From: Thermosyntropha sp.
GTDB taxonomy: Bacteria > Bacillota > Syntrophomonadia > Syntrophomonadales > Syntrophomonadaceae
DNA length: 64,000 nucleotides
Direction of reading: 5' to 3'
Assembly: GCF_017656155.1 (NCBI RefSeq)
Contig: NZ_JACDOH010000006.1
Span: forward strand, 62,001 to 126,000
The notes below the pieces were generated by a model, which did no database searches, had not been told where the DNA came from, and saw only the letters and a list, made by a program, of their open reading frames with translations. Below, in pieces: positions 1 through 8,334 of the stretch. A program made the translations under genes and the position numbers. Numbering within the stretch: position 1 is the first letter of the stretch; the number at the start of each line of letters is the position of its first letter.

Positions 1-494
1 CTCAAGTTATAAGACATCTTCCCCGAACAATAGAGATAAGAGTGGAAGAAAGAAAAATATGGGCAGTTGTGCCTTTGCATGATTTGGTGCTTTGTATAGA
101 TGAGGAAGGGGTATGTATAGATCGCAGGCTTTATTTTCCTTCAGGGGATTATCCTATAATAACTATGGAAAAGTTTCCGGAAAAGGTAAATCTGGGGCAG
201 AAGGTTGAGCCTTATGGTATAAATATGATATATCAGATTTGGAATAATCTTAAGCCAGATATGAGAAAAAAGATATCAGATTTTCACTATATAAATAGCA
301 AGAAAGAAGTGGTAATGTATACGGCTGTTGGGACTGAAATAAAGTTTGGTTCTACGGACAGATTGGATGAAAAGGTAGATTTTTTGGAAAAAGCTTTAGC
401 TTTAGAGGAGGATTTTAACAAAAAAGGGACTGAAGTTATTGAATATATCGATTTGCGCTTTAAGGGACAACCTGTGGTAAAAACAAAAGAATGA
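1..494 (+). CDS. ftsQ: Cell division protein FtsQ/DivIB, C-terminal part (5' end outside window)
   Basis: The frame is open from the first base of the window, so the gene is cut at its 5' end. The first residues read VIRHLPRTIEIRVEERK, the conserved end of the FtsQ POTRA domain, where a Leu-Pro pair is followed by a beta strand ending in V-E-E-R-K. The tail IDLRFKGQPVVK is also typical of FtsQ. FtsQ is a single-pass membrane protein of the divisome that links FtsB/FtsL to septal wall synthesis; the membrane segment must lie upstream of the window. It is followed after 16 bases by the DUF881 gene and sits upstream of ftsA and ftsZ, the usual place. A GTG at position 42 begins the longest complete frame but is internal to the gene. 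Confidence 0.88.
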   Translation, partial: QVIRHLPRTIEIRVEERKIWAVVPLHDLVLCIDEEGVCIDRRLYFPSGDYPIITMEKFPEKVNLGQKVEPYGINMIYQIWNNLKPDMRKKISDFHYINSKKEVVMYTAVGTEIKFGSTDRLDEKVDFLEKALALEEDFNKKGTEVIEYIDLRFKGQPVVKTKE

Positions 495-510
495 TAGTTG
501 GTGATAGATT

Positions 511-1233
511 ATGGAAAAAAAATCGACCTTTATATCAATAGCCGCTGTTTGTTTAGTTTTGGGGATGATGCTTGCTATTCAGTTTAAAACTACCCAGAGT
601 TATCAGCAGGCTACGCTTCCAGCGCGAATAAATGAACTGTCCCAGCAGCTAAATACGGTTACAGAAGAGCGTGACGCACTAGCCGAAGAGGTTTTAATTT
701 TAAGGGAAAAACTTAAAAACAGCCGTGATTATGATCAAGCTATGTTGGATTTACAGGAAGAACTGCAAAGGGCGAGTATGGCAGCATGTATGTTGCCAGT
801 TGAAGGGCCAGGAATAATAGTTATTCTAGATGACAGCAAACGTATTCTTCAACCAGGGGAAAATCCAAATAATTTATTAATTCATGATATAGACATTTTA
901 ATGCTGATCAATGAATTAAAAGCATCTGGAGCTGAAGCTATATCGATAAATGGAGAAAGAATTACCGCCATGACGGAAATCAGATGTGCTGGAACTATGA
1001 TTTTGGTAAACTGGAATAAGATTTCTCCTCCTTTTGAAATAAGGGCTATAGGGAATCCTGATATGCTGGAAAGTGGGCTGATGATAAGAGGGGGCATAGT
1101 GGAAATGTTAAAGGTAGGGGGGATGCAGGTGAATATACAAAAAATGGAAAAGATAAGTATCCCCGCTTATAATGGAAAGCTAAAGTTTAAATACAGCACA
1201 CCGGTAGAATATAAAGAGGAAAAGGCGGAATAG
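511..1233 (+). CDS. DUF881 family protein (YlxW/YlxX-like), division cluster
   Basis: 240 residues. An N-terminal hydrophobic segment (about 8-24) looks like a membrane anchor. It is followed by a coiled-coil stretch (about 35-90, rich in Glu, Leu and Lys) and a globular domain with the DUF881 signature: a GPGI-I-V-LDD segment near residue 100, then N-LIHD-DI, then a central A-EAISING-R--A-T-IRC-G. DUF881 proteins are extracytoplasmic and of unknown biochemical role. They occur in the division cluster of Firmicutes between ftsQ and the small basic protein gene, exactly as here. The gap to the next gene is only 5 bases, so the two are probably translated together. The family call is strong; the function is not known. 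Confidence 0.85.
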   Translation: MEKKSTFISIAAVCLVLGMMLAIQFKTTQSYQQATLPARINELSQQLNTVTEERDALAEEVLILREKLKNSRDYDQAMLDLQEELQRASMAACMLPVEGPGIIVILDDSKRILQPGENPNNLLIHDIDILMLINELKASGAEAISINGERITAMTEIRCAGTMILVNWNKISPPFEIRAIGNPDMLESGLMIRGGIVEMLKVGGMQVNIQKMEKISIPAYNGKLKFKYSTPVEYKEEKAE

Positions 1234-1238
1234 ATATT

Positions 1239-1571
1239 ATGTGGTTATTAGCTATTTTTTGTTTGATATTAGGAATTATAATTGGTTTTAATATGCCTCT
1301 TCTTCCGGTACTTTATGCTAAATATATGTCAATAGCTGTTTTAGCCGCATTAGACTCGGTTTTTGGCGGTATAAGGGCTTATATGGAGGATACATTTGAT
1401 AATCTAGTTTTTATAAGCGGTTTTGTCGCCAACACATTGCTGGCAGCAGGTCTTGCCTATTTAGGAGACAAGCTGGGTGTAGAGCTTTATCTAGCGGCAG
1501 TTGTCGTTTTTGGCGTGCGCATATTCCAGAATTTGGGAATCATACGTCGATATCTATTGAAAAAATACTAA
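1239..1571 (+). CDS. sbp: Small basic protein family (DUF1290, Sbp)
   Basis: 110 residues with three predicted membrane helices (about 2-20, 25-45 and 55-95 including the Gly-Leu-Ala-Tyr-Leu-Gly-Asp-Lys stretch) and a basic end (IIRRYLLKKY). Length, hydropathy and the motif around LDSVFGGIRAYMED match the small basic protein family, encoded next to DUF881 genes in the division clusters of Firmicutes. Its molecular role is unknown. It follows the DUF881 gene by 5 bases and is followed by a weak hairpin before ftsA. Confidence 0.82.
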   Translation: MWLLAIFCLILGIIIGFNMPLLPVLYAKYMSIAVLAALDSVFGGIRAYMEDTFDNLVFISGFVANTLLAAGLAYLGDKLGVELYLAAVVVFGVRIFQNLGIIRRYLLKKY

Positions 1572-1589
1572 ATAAAATCAGGTGTAATA

Positions 1590-1610
1590 AAAAGGAATAT
1601 CCGTCCTTTT
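1590..1610 (+). terminator. Weak intrinsic terminator after sbp
   Basis: A 7-bp stem, AAAAGGA at 1590-1596 with TCCTTTT at 1604-1610 around a 7-base loop. The 3' arm itself supplies the short T-run. The stem is weak, so read-through into ftsA is likely. Confidence 0.4.
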
Positions 1611-1652
1611 GTGGTATTTGTAATTTAGAGTATTAAAAAGGGGCGGATAATT

Positions 1653-2885
1653 ATTAGAAGACATGGTTTGGCAGTAGGACTGGATATTGGGACTACTTCC
1701 ATTAAAGCAGCTCTAGGCGAAATTACATATGGACAAGAAGTAAATATTTTAGGTGTGTGTCAGGCTTCTTCTACCGGATTGCGCCGGGGTAACATAATTG
1801 ATATTGAAAATACTGCTAATTCAATAGCCGAGTGTTTGCATGAACTGCAAAGATTGACAGGAGTAGAGGTATATAATGCAGTTGTTGGATTTTCCAGTGC
1901 AGATATATTATCGATTAATAACCGGGCTGTAATTGCAGTGGGTAATCCCGGTAGCGAGATCCTTCCTGAAGATAAAGAAAGGGTGCTAAAGTCGGCTCAA
2001 AATATACCTCTGCCCCCAGATAAAATTGTTGTGCAGAAAGTGGAGAAACAGTATATAGTTGATGGCTATGAAGGGGTCAAAGATCCGATAGGCATGATAG
2101 GAAGCCGCCTGGAAGCTGAAGTGTCAGTTATCGTAGCTAAGACTGCTGCTGTTCAAAATTTATATCGCAGTGCTGAACGAATAAATTTGCGTATTGATAG
2201 GTGTATTTATAATCAACTGTTGGCAGCTGAAACTGTGCTTTTACCTGCTGAAAAAGAGATTGGTGTACTCTTGATTGATATAGGAGGAGGGACCACCAAA
2301 ATAAGCTTTTTTGAAAAAGGCAGCTTTGTGCATACTGTAGTTCTGCCTGTTGGTGGAGAATATATAACAAGGGATTTAGCTATAATACTTAAGACTTCAT
2401 TTGATGAGGCTTTACGCATAAAAGAGCAGTATGGAGTTGCAAGTCCTTTTTTTGTAGAAGAAGGAATAACGGTAAAAATAAAGAATATACAAGGAAATGG
2501 AACCCGCGAGGTTTCAGTCAGAACTATTGCTGAAATAATACAGGCAAGGATTTTAGAAATTATGGAACTTATACAAGCACAAATGGAAAGCCTGGGTTTA
2601 ATGTGTAAAATTCCTGGAGGTATTGTGATAGTTGGGGGAGAAGCTTTGCTTCCAGGTATGGTGGAAGTGATAGAAGAGTGTTTGGGCTTTCCTGTGCGGA
2701 TAGGAATTCCTGAAAATGTAAGAGGTATATCAGGAGATTTTTCAGTACCTCAAAATGCGTCAGCAGTTGGGGCAGTAGCATGGGCTGCTAAAAATATGCT
2801 TTTAGCGCATGATGGCAATAATTATGCCAGGTTTAACAGATTATTTGATAAATTAGGTTATTTTGTTAAGGATTTATTTAGTTGA
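1653..2885 (+). CDS. ftsA: Cell division protein FtsA (actin-like)
   Basis: About 410 residues of the actin/Hsp70 ATPase fold. The N-terminal phosphate loop is GLDIGTTSIKA, the second phosphate motif is LLIDIGGGTTKISFF, and the adenosine motif is GGIVIVGGEALLPGM. FtsA tethers FtsZ to the membrane. The C-terminus (NRLFDKLGYFVKDLF) is amphipathic, as expected of its membrane-targeting helix. The start is unusual. The only standard start near the N-terminus is TTG at 1668, 24 bases behind the AAAGGGG ribosome site (1637-1643), and it would remove the basic RRHG residues before the fold. An ATT at 1653 (or 1650) is 9 (or 6) bases from that site and gives a typical FtsA N-terminus. I use 1653; TTG 1668 is the conservative alternative. 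ftsZ follows after 19 bases. Confidence 0.92.
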   Translation: MRRHGLAVGLDIGTTSIKAALGEITYGQEVNILGVCQASSTGLRRGNIIDIENTANSIAECLHELQRLTGVEVYNAVVGFSSADILSINNRAVIAVGNPGSEILPEDKERVLKSAQNIPLPPDKIVVQKVEKQYIVDGYEGVKDPIGMIGSRLEAEVSVIVAKTAAVQNLYRSAERINLRIDRCIYNQLLAAETVLLPAEKEIGVLLIDIGGGTTKISFFEKGSFVHTVVLPVGGEYITRDLAIILKTSFDEALRIKEQYGVASPFFVEEGITVKIKNIQGNGTREVSVRTIAEIIQARILEIMELIQAQMESLGLMCKIPGGIVIVGGEALLPGMVEVIEECLGFPVRIGIPENVRGISGDFSVPQNASAVGAVAWAAKNMLLAHDGNNYARFNRLFDKLGYFVKDLFS

Positions 2886-2904
2886 GGGCAGAGGAGGTAT
2901 TTGA

Positions 2905-3978
2905 ATGCCGTTAGAGTTTGACGTAGAGATGCAGCAATTTGCAAATATCAAGGTGATAGGCGTAGGTGGTGGAGGTAATAACGCAATAAATCGAATGGTG
3001 GAAGCTGGACTTAAAGGGGTAGAATTTATTGCGGTTAATACAGACGCTCAGGCCTTATTTTTATCAAAGGCAGACAAGAAGATTCAAATAGGTGAAAAAC
3101 TCACCAAAGGATTAGGTGCAGGAGCTAATCCAGAGATAGGTATGAAGGCTGCTGAAGAAAGTGTAGATGAGATTAAGCGTAACTTACAAGGTGCAGATAT
3201 GGTTTTTGTAACTGCCGGCATGGGAGGAGGAACTGGTACCGGAGCGGCTCCTGTGATTGCAAAGATTGCTAGGGAATTAGGTGCTTTAACTGTTGGAGTA
3301 GTAACCAAGCCTTTTACTTTTGAGGGACGTAAGAGAGGTGCACAGGCGGAAAAAGGCATTGAAGCCTTAAGGGGAGAGGTGGACAGCCTTATAACTATAC
3401 CCAATGACAGACTTTTGCAAGTAGTTGATAAGCATACAGCTTTTAATGATGCGTTTAGAATTGCCGACGATATTTTGCGTCAGGGAGTACAGGGTATTTC
3501 GGATTTAATTGCCGTGCCAGGAATTATAAATTGTGACTTTGCTGATGTGCAGACAGTTATGAAAAATACTGGTTCAGCTTTAATGGGTATAGGCAAGGCT
3601 TCTGGAGAAAATAGGGCTGCTGAAGCAGCAAGGATGGCTATTTCTAGTCCTCTTTTAGAAACTTCTATTGAAGGGGCGAAAGGAGTTTTATTCAATATAA
3701 CAGGGGGAAATGACCTTACTCTATATGAAATTAATGAAGCAGCAGAGATTATTCATGCGGCTGCTGATGTAGAAGCTAATATTATTTTTGGAGCTAATAT
3801 AGATGAAAGCTTGCAGGATGAAGTTAGAGTGACTGTTATTGCTACAGGATTTAATACTCCTAAACCTAAAACTATAAATCCTGAAATAAGTAAGGAAAGG
3901 CCAAGACTAGTTGATACATCATCGACTTTTCTGGATAAAGCTGATCTGGAAATCCCTCCGTTCCTTCGCCGAAAATAA
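2905..3978 (+). CDS. ftsZ: Cell division GTPase FtsZ
   Basis: 357 residues, a normal FtsZ length. The nucleotide-binding N-domain includes [13 protein letters not shown] (about 19-31), the tubulin signature GGGTGTG at 107-113 and the T7-loop region with [10 protein letters not shown], which completes the GTPase site of the neighbouring subunit. The C-terminal tail ends in EIPPFLRRK, the conserved peptide that binds FtsA and other partners. FtsZ polymerises into the cytokinetic ring. It has an SD (GAGGAGG) just before ATG 2905, sits 19 bases after ftsA, and is followed by a strong terminator, so it ends the division transcription unit. Confidence 0.98.
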   Translation: MPLEFDVEMQQFANIKVIGVGGGGNNAINRMVEAGLKGVEFIAVNTDAQALFLSKADKKIQIGEKLTKGLGAGANPEIGMKAAEESVDEIKRNLQGADMVFVTAGMGGGTGTGAAPVIAKIARELGALTVGVVTKPFTFEGRKRGAQAEKGIEALRGEVDSLITIPNDRLLQVVDKHTAFNDAFRIADDILRQGVQGISDLIAVPGIINCDFADVQTVMKNTGSALMGIGKASGENRAAEAARMAISSPLLETSIEGAKGVLFNITGGNDLTLYEINEAAEIIHAAADVEANIIFGANIDESLQDEVRVTVIATGFNTPKPKTINPEISKERPRLVDTSSTFLDKADLEIPPFLRRK

Positions 3979-4002
3979 TTTTTGAAGTAATGGATTAATA
4001 CT

Positions 4003-4034
4003 ACAGCTAGACGTAATTGTCTAGCTGTTTTTTT
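4003..4034 (+). terminator. Intrinsic terminator after ftsZ
   Basis: Perfect 10-bp stem, ACAGCTAGAC (4003-4012) with GTCTAGCTGT (4019-4028) around a 6-base loop, followed by a run of seven T. It separates the division cluster from the sporulation genes. Confidence 0.85.
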
Positions 4035-4035
4035 A

Positions 4036-4092
4036 TTTAGCGAAAAAATTTCCGTAATTACAACAAATTATGCATAATGTCTATGGTATAAT
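4036..4092 (+). promoter_or_regulatory. Candidate spoIIGA promoter: extended -10 with an upstream Spo0A-box-like site
   Basis: A perfect TATAAT at 4087-4092 is preceded by TGG, making an extended -10 element. No good TTGACA lies 17 bases upstream, which fits activator dependence. TTTAGCGAA at 4036-4044 resembles the Spo0A box (TTTGTCGAA-like) with two differences. In Bacillus the spoIIG promoter is a Spo0A-activated sigma-A promoter, so the arrangement is plausible, but the box is imperfect. The start codon of spoIIGA is 82 bases downstream of the -10. Confidence 0.45.
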
Positions 4093-4174
4093 TTGGAATG
4101 AATGTGGGGTTTAAACTTAACATAGTTATTAAGTAATGCTGCTATACGTACATAGGTAAGGTGAAAAATGGACG

Positions 4175-5050
4175 ATGAATTATGTTTATGCTGATATAAC
4201 TTTTATAGTTAATTTTGTAATGGATTTTTTTATACTTTGGGCTACAGCCAAGCTGGTAGGAGCCAGGATAGTTTATTCCCGCTTATTGACAGGTGCATTT
4301 CTGGGGGGGATTTATGGTGTAGGTTATTTATTCCCTTCTATGTCAGTTTTTTACAGCGTTTATGCTAAGATATTATTTTCCTGTTTATTATTGATTTTAG
4401 GTCTTGAAATTAAAGATTTTGGTCAGTTTAAAAAGACATTTTTATATTTTTATGGCATAAGCTTTATGGCAGCAGGAGCTAGTATGGCTTTTTCGTATTT
4501 AAGAGTAGGAAGTCCATCTGTTCAGCCTTTTTCATATTTATGCCTTTTAGGCGGTATATTATGTATTTTGCTTGCGGGTAAGTACGGAAGCATTTATCTA
4601 AGCAAAAGGATAATTCCTAAGCTTTTAGGGTTTCCGGTTAAACTCAGATTTGATAAGGAATGTTGTTTTTCTGAAGGATTTCTTGATACGGGAAATAGCC
4701 TGCGTGATCCTTTGACTAATAAGCCGGTTTTAGTTGCTGAGTATGATTTAATAAAAGATTATTTGCCGGATGACTTTCGAAGTATTATAGAATCTGATAT
4801 TGATGAGGATTTAATGCTGGAAAAACTTATAAATTCAAGCTTGGCTAATCGCCTTCGCTTGATTCCTTTTACATCTATTGGAAAGAAAAAAGGAATTTTG
4901 ATCGGTATAAGGGTAGATGAGATTGCCGTTGATGTCGGAAAAGAATTTTTATCATATAAAGATATGGTAGTAGGAATTTATAGGGATAGTCTAAATTTGG
5001 AGGGGAATTATAAAATGCTCATACCTGTAGAAATGCTTCAAGGAGCTTGA
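4175..5050 (+). CDS. spoIIGA: Sporulation sigma-E processing peptidase SpoIIGA
   Basis: 291 residues. The first half (to about 150) has five hydrophobic membrane segments. The second half is the cytoplasmic aspartic-protease-like domain, with the catalytic signature DTGNSLRDPLT beginning at Asp171 and a second domain motif, LRLIPFTSIGKKKG, near 228. In Firmicutes this protein sits in the forespore septum and removes the pro-sequence of sigma-E in the mother cell after a signal from the forespore protein SpoIIR. It is followed 15 bases later by sigE, its substrate. The ATG at 4175 has AAGGTG about 11 bases upstream; another ATG at 4168 is out of frame. Confidence 0.96.
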   Translation: MNYVYADITFIVNFVMDFFILWATAKLVGARIVYSRLLTGAFLGGIYGVGYLFPSMSVFYSVYAKILFSCLLLILGLEIKDFGQFKKTFLYFYGISFMAAGASMAFSYLRVGSPSVQPFSYLCLLGGILCILLAGKYGSIYLSKRIIPKLLGFPVKLRFDKECCFSEGFLDTGNSLRDPLTNKPVLVAEYDLIKDYLPDDFRSIIESDIDEDLMLEKLINSSLANRLRLIPFTSIGKKKGILIGIRVDEIAVDVGKEFLSYKDMVVGIYRDSLNLEGNYKMLIPVEMLQGA

Positions 5051-5065
5051 TAAGGAGGGTATTAT

Positions 5066-5788
5066 ATGCATATTTTTATGTTTTTCAGAAGATGGAAATT
5101 GTACCTGCTTAATCTTTATCTGCGCAGAAAATTGCCACCTGCTGTGCATTATATAGGTTCTAGTGAAGTTCTTCCGCCTCCTTTAAGCGAAGAAGAAGAG
5201 ACTGAAGTAATATCAAGGCTGGAAAGAGGAGATAGCAAAGCGAAGACTCTTCTGATAGAACATAATCTTCGCCTTGTAGTCTACATAGCTAAAAAATTTG
5301 AAAATACCGGTGTATGTATCGAAGATCTCATATCGATTGGGACTATTGGACTTATAAAGGCAGTAGATACATTTGAACCAAAAAAGAATATTAAACTGGC
5401 TACTTATGCATCACGCTGTATCGAAAATGAAATTTTAATGTATTTAAGAAAAAGCTTGAAATCTCGTGGAGAAATATCTTTAGATGAACCTTTGAATGTT
5501 GACTGGGATGGAAACGAACTTTTACTTTCGGATGTTTTGGGAACGGAAGGCGATTTAATATACAAGAGGCTGGAAGGGGAGATAGAAAAATATATTTTAT
5601 GGCAGGCTATGGATAAATTAAGTCCCCGAGAAAAAACTATTATTACTTTAAGGTTTGGACTTAATGGAGGAGAAGAAAAAACCCAAAAAGAAGTTGCAGA
5701 TGCCCTTGGTATTTCACAGTCTTATATTTCTAGACTAGAAAAACGCATATTGAAACGATTACAAAAAGAAATACGCAAAATAGAATAA
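5066..5788 (+). CDS. sigE: RNA polymerase sporulation sigma factor SigE (pro-sigma-E)
   Basis: 240 residues. The first 25 or so (rich in Phe, Trp, Leu and Arg) form the amphipathic membrane-binding pro-sequence, and [12 protein letters not shown] (29-40) corresponds to the conserved region where SpoIIGA cleaves. Region 2 is [16 protein letters not shown] through [18 protein letters not shown], and region 4 ends with the helix-turn-helix [21 protein letters not shown]. It directs early mother-cell transcription during sporulation. It has a strong ribosome site (AAGGAGG) and follows its protease gene by 15 bases. A strong terminator follows. Confidence 0.96.
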   Translation: MHIFMFFRRWKLYLLNLYLRRKLPPAVHYIGSSEVLPPPLSEEEETEVISRLERGDSKAKTLLIEHNLRLVVYIAKKFENTGVCIEDLISIGTIGLIKAVDTFEPKKNIKLATYASRCIENEILMYLRKSLKSRGEISLDEPLNVDWDGNELLLSDVLGTEGDLIYKRLEGEIEKYILWQAMDKLSPREKTIITLRFGLNGGEEKTQKEVADALGISQSYISRLEKRILKRLQKEIRKIE

Positions 5789-5801
5789 CAAAAATTAGCT
5801 T

Positions 5802-5834
5802 AAAAAATCAGATTTTTTTAATCTGATTTTTTTT
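5802..5834 (+). terminator. Intrinsic terminator after sigE
   Basis: 13-bp stem AAAAAATCAGATT (5802-5814) paired with AATCTGATTTTTT (5820-5832) around five T, then more T. It separates spoIIGA-sigE from sigG, which needs independent forespore expression. Confidence 0.82.
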
Positions 5835-5906
5835 ATTTGGTAAGAATAATGTTTTATTTACTGGAGAATAATTTAAAAAAGTGAATAAAGATGAAGGGGT
5901 GAAACA

Positions 5907-6677
5907 TTGTTAAATAAAGTTGAAATCTGTGGAGTCAATACCTCAAAATTGCCGGTATTGAAAAATGAAGAAATGAAAAGCCTCTTCAAATCTATGCGTG
6001 AAGGTAATAAAGAAGCCAGAGATAAACTTATACAAGGTAATTTAAGGTTGGTTTTAAGTGTTATTCAAAGGTTCAGTAATCGGGGAGAGTATGTAGACGA
6101 TCTTTTTCAGGTAGGATGTATAGGATTAATTAAAGCTATAGATAATTTTGATTTAAACCAGAATGTCAGGTTTTCAACATATGCTGTACCTATGATTATA
6201 GGAGAAATAAGAAGATATTTGCGGGATAATAATCCGGTAAGGGTTTCACGCTCGTTGAGAGACATAGCATATAAAGCTTTACAGGTAAGGGAAAAGCTGG
6301 TTTGTGATAATTCATCTGAACCAACTATTGCTCAGATAGCGGAAGAACTTAAAATTCCGCGTGAAGAAGTGGTATTTGCTTTAGATGCTATTCAAGAGCC
6401 GGTATCATTATTTGAACCTATTTATAATGATGGTGGCGATCCTATCTTAGTTATGGATCAGATCAGTGATGAAAAAAATACTGATGATACATGGTTGGAA
6501 GAAATAGCAATAAAGGAAGCTATGAAAAAATTGAATGATCGTGAAAGACATATTGTTGCCTTAAGATTTTTTGGCGGAAAAACTCAAATGGAAGTTGCCG
6601 AAGAAATAGGGATATCGCAAGCTCAGGTTTCACGTTTAGAAAAGGCAGCTTTAAAACAACTGAGAAAAAATATATAG
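5907..6677 (+). CDS. sigG: RNA polymerase sporulation sigma factor SigG
   Basis: 256 residues starting at TTG, behind a good GAAGGGGTG ribosome site. The N-terminus NKVEICGVNTSKLPVLKNEE is the signature of sigma-G and holds part of its anti-sigma contact. Regions 2 (NLRLVLSVIQRFSNRGEYVDD), 3 and 4 (QMEVAEEIGISQAQVSRLEKAA) are complete. It controls late forespore genes. The gene lies 118 bases after sigE with a terminator between, as in Bacillus. In that gap GAATA (5844-5848) and GGAGAATAAT (5863-5872) faintly resemble a sigma-F/sigma-G type promoter, but the match is poor and I do not annotate it separately. Confidence 0.97.
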   Translation: MLNKVEICGVNTSKLPVLKNEEMKSLFKSMREGNKEARDKLIQGNLRLVLSVIQRFSNRGEYVDDLFQVGCIGLIKAIDNFDLNQNVRFSTYAVPMIIGEIRRYLRDNNPVRVSRSLRDIAYKALQVREKLVCDNSSEPTIAQIAEELKIPREEVVFALDAIQEPVSLFEPIYNDGGDPILVMDQISDEKNTDDTWLEEIAIKEAMKKLNDRERHIVALRFFGGKTQMEVAEEIGISQAQVSRLEKAALKQLRKNI

Positions 6678-6701
6678 CTCCAGGTTAAAGGAGGAGATTT
6701 T

Positions 6702-6839
6702 ATGTATAGAGATTTATTGATAATTATTTTAATTGCCGTTATTTTAGTTTTATTAATTCCTCTGACTGCAGATATTTTAACTGTAGAAAAGGCATTTACC
6801 CCGGATAATTTGGTTAAGATGGATATAGTTTATAGATAA
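6702..6839 (+). CDS. Small membrane peptide downstream of sigG (45 residues)
   Basis: I do not recognise this protein. The frame ATG 6702 to TAA 6837-6839 encodes 45 residues: a short polar start (MYRDLL), one strongly hydrophobic helix (about 5-24), then a short polar tail ending DNLVKMDIVYR. It has the strongest ribosome site of the neighbourhood, AAAGGAGGAG, ending 7 bases before the ATG. That is the main reason to believe it is translated. It starts 25 bases after the sigG stop with no terminator between, so it is probably co-transcribed with sigG and could be a forespore membrane peptide. That role is inference. Confidence 0.6.
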   Translation: MYRDLLIIILIAVILVLLIPLTADILTVEKAFTPDNLVKMDIVYR

Positions 6840-6893
6840 AGATTTTAGAGTTGTCACTTATAATCGGCGGCTGTTTTATATTCATCAGCTGTA

Positions 6894-6922
6894 TTTTAAA
6901 TTATGCTAAGATATTTTATAAT
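6894..6922 (+). promoter_or_regulatory. Candidate promoter for the methyltransferase gene
   Basis: A perfect TATAAT at 6917-6922 has a weak TTTTAA 17 bases upstream (6894-6899). A second possibility is TTGTCA (6851-6856) with TTTTAT (6874-6879) at 17-base spacing. Either would give the methyltransferase its own transcript rather than relying on sigG read-through. Confidence 0.35.
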
Positions 6923-6981
6923 CAAACAGATTAAGGGTAAGTTTTAAATGATAGCAGCTAAGATAGGGGAGAAGTTTTGTA

Positions 6982-8334
6982 ATGGCTGAGAGTAATACAG
7001 TAAAATTGGTTTGGGCAGGGAAAGATACAGTAAATCCTGGTATTAGTGCTGATTATAAACTGATTGATTTTGAATATGTATATCCAAATTTTTTAAACCT
7101 TGGCGAAGAAAAAGAACCAGTCAATACTTTAATACAGGGTAATAACCGTGAAGTCATATCTTTGCTGTTAAATGCAGGATATAAAAATAAACTGGATTTG
7201 ATTTATATTGATCCCCCCTACTTGAGCAAAAGCAAATATTTTTCGCGGATAGAGGTATACAGCAAAGGCAAAAAGTATGTGCTGAGCCAAGAGATTTTTG
7301 AGGATACCTGGGAGCAAAATTTGGATAATTATCTAACTCATATATATGCTGTTCTTTCTTTAATGAAAGAGCTCCTGTCAGACAGAGGTAGCATATTCGT
7401 TCATCTTGACTGGCATGCAAGTCATTATGTGAAAGTTATTTTAGATGAGATTTTTTCCCCTGATAATTTTATAAATGAAATAGTATGGTGCTACGGGGGA
7501 GGAAGTGCAGGTAGGAGACATTTCCATCGCAAGCATGATACTATTTTGTGGTATAGTAAGGGAAAAGATTATATTTTTAATCCGCAGTATCGTCCCTATA
7601 CGGAAAAAACCAGGCAGAGAGGATTAACTAGAGTAAAAGGAGATAAATATAAACTTAATGATGATGGTGCCATGATGCAAGACTGGTGGACGGATATAAA
7701 TAAGATTTTGAGTCCTACTGCCCGGGAAAATTTAAAATTTCCTACCCAAAAACCAGTAGAATTGCTTAAACGATTGGTGAAAACCGCCTCTTTACCGGAA
7801 AGTATAGTGGGTGATTTTTATGCCGGGTCGGGAACAACTATACAGGCATGTGAAGAGTTAGGGAGAAAATGGATTGGATGTGATTTGAGTCCCATTGCTC
7901 TGCAGACCTGTATGAGAAGGATGATAGAAGGTAGCTTCAGTCCTTTTAAAGTGCAGTATTTATCTGGGTTGGAATCACGGTATTCAGCAGATAATGTAAT
8001 AGTTATTAAAAAGCCTGAAGTTATAAAAAAAGAAGATAGGAATTATTTACTGAAAATAGAACTGGAAAATTATATACCGGATAAAAAAAATAAAGAAAAA
8101 ATTTCTTTTGATGTTTCGTTTGCCTCTTTAATAAATTTTTGGGAAATTGATCCCGATTATAATGGAAAGTTATTTTCTTCTAAAGTTCAGATATACCGGA
8201 AAAGAGCAGTTTTTGATGAAAATATAAATTTATCTTCATTTATAGATATTTCAGATAACAAATCGGGTAAAATAGCAATAAGGATTCATGATGTTTTTGG
8301 TGATAGTGCAACGCTCATAGAAAGAATACCATAG
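6982..8334 (+). CDS. Solitary beta-class DNA (adenine) methyltransferase
   Basis: 450 residues. The catalytic motif IDPPY (DPPY at 77-80) comes before the S-adenosylmethionine motif DFYAGSGTT (278-286). This order defines the beta class of amino-methyltransferases, which includes Type III Mod and many N6-adenine enzymes. The target-recognition region is probably the part between them (about 150-260). The last 130 residues have no motif I can name. It modifies bases in DNA. No restriction endonuclease or specificity gene is adjacent: the neighbours are sigG plus a small peptide upstream, and two minus-strand small genes downstream. It is therefore an orphan enzyme or one whose partner is elsewhere. 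SD TAGGGGAG precedes ATG 6982. A gene of this type beside sporulation regulators might have an epigenetic role; that is inference. Confidence 0.88.
   Translation: MAESNTVKLVWAGKDTVNPGISADYKLIDFEYVYPNFLNLGEEKEPVNTLIQGNNREVISLLLNAGYKNKLDLIYIDPPYLSKSKYFSRIEVYSKGKKYVLSQEIFEDTWEQNLDNYLTHIYAVLSLMKELLSDRGSIFVHLDWHASHYVKVILDEIFSPDNFINEIVWCYGGGSAGRRHFHRKHDTILWYSKGKDYIFNPQYRPYTEKTRQRGLTRVKGDKYKLNDDGAMMQDWWTDINKILSPTARENLKFPTQKPVELLKRLVKTASLPESIVGDFYAGSGTTIQACEELGRKWIGCDLSPIALQTCMRRMIEGSFSPFKVQYLSGLESRYSADNVIVIKKPEVIKKEDRNYLLKIELENYIPDKKNKEKISFDVSFASLINFWEIDPDYNGKLFSSKVQIYRKRAVFDENINLSSFIDISDNKSGKIAIRIHDVFGDSATLIERIP

Noticed and set aside
5844-5872. Forespore (sigma-F/sigma-G) promoter before sigG
   Set aside because: GAATA and GGAGAATAAT match the consensus only partly and the spacing is short; kept as a remark in the sigG entry.
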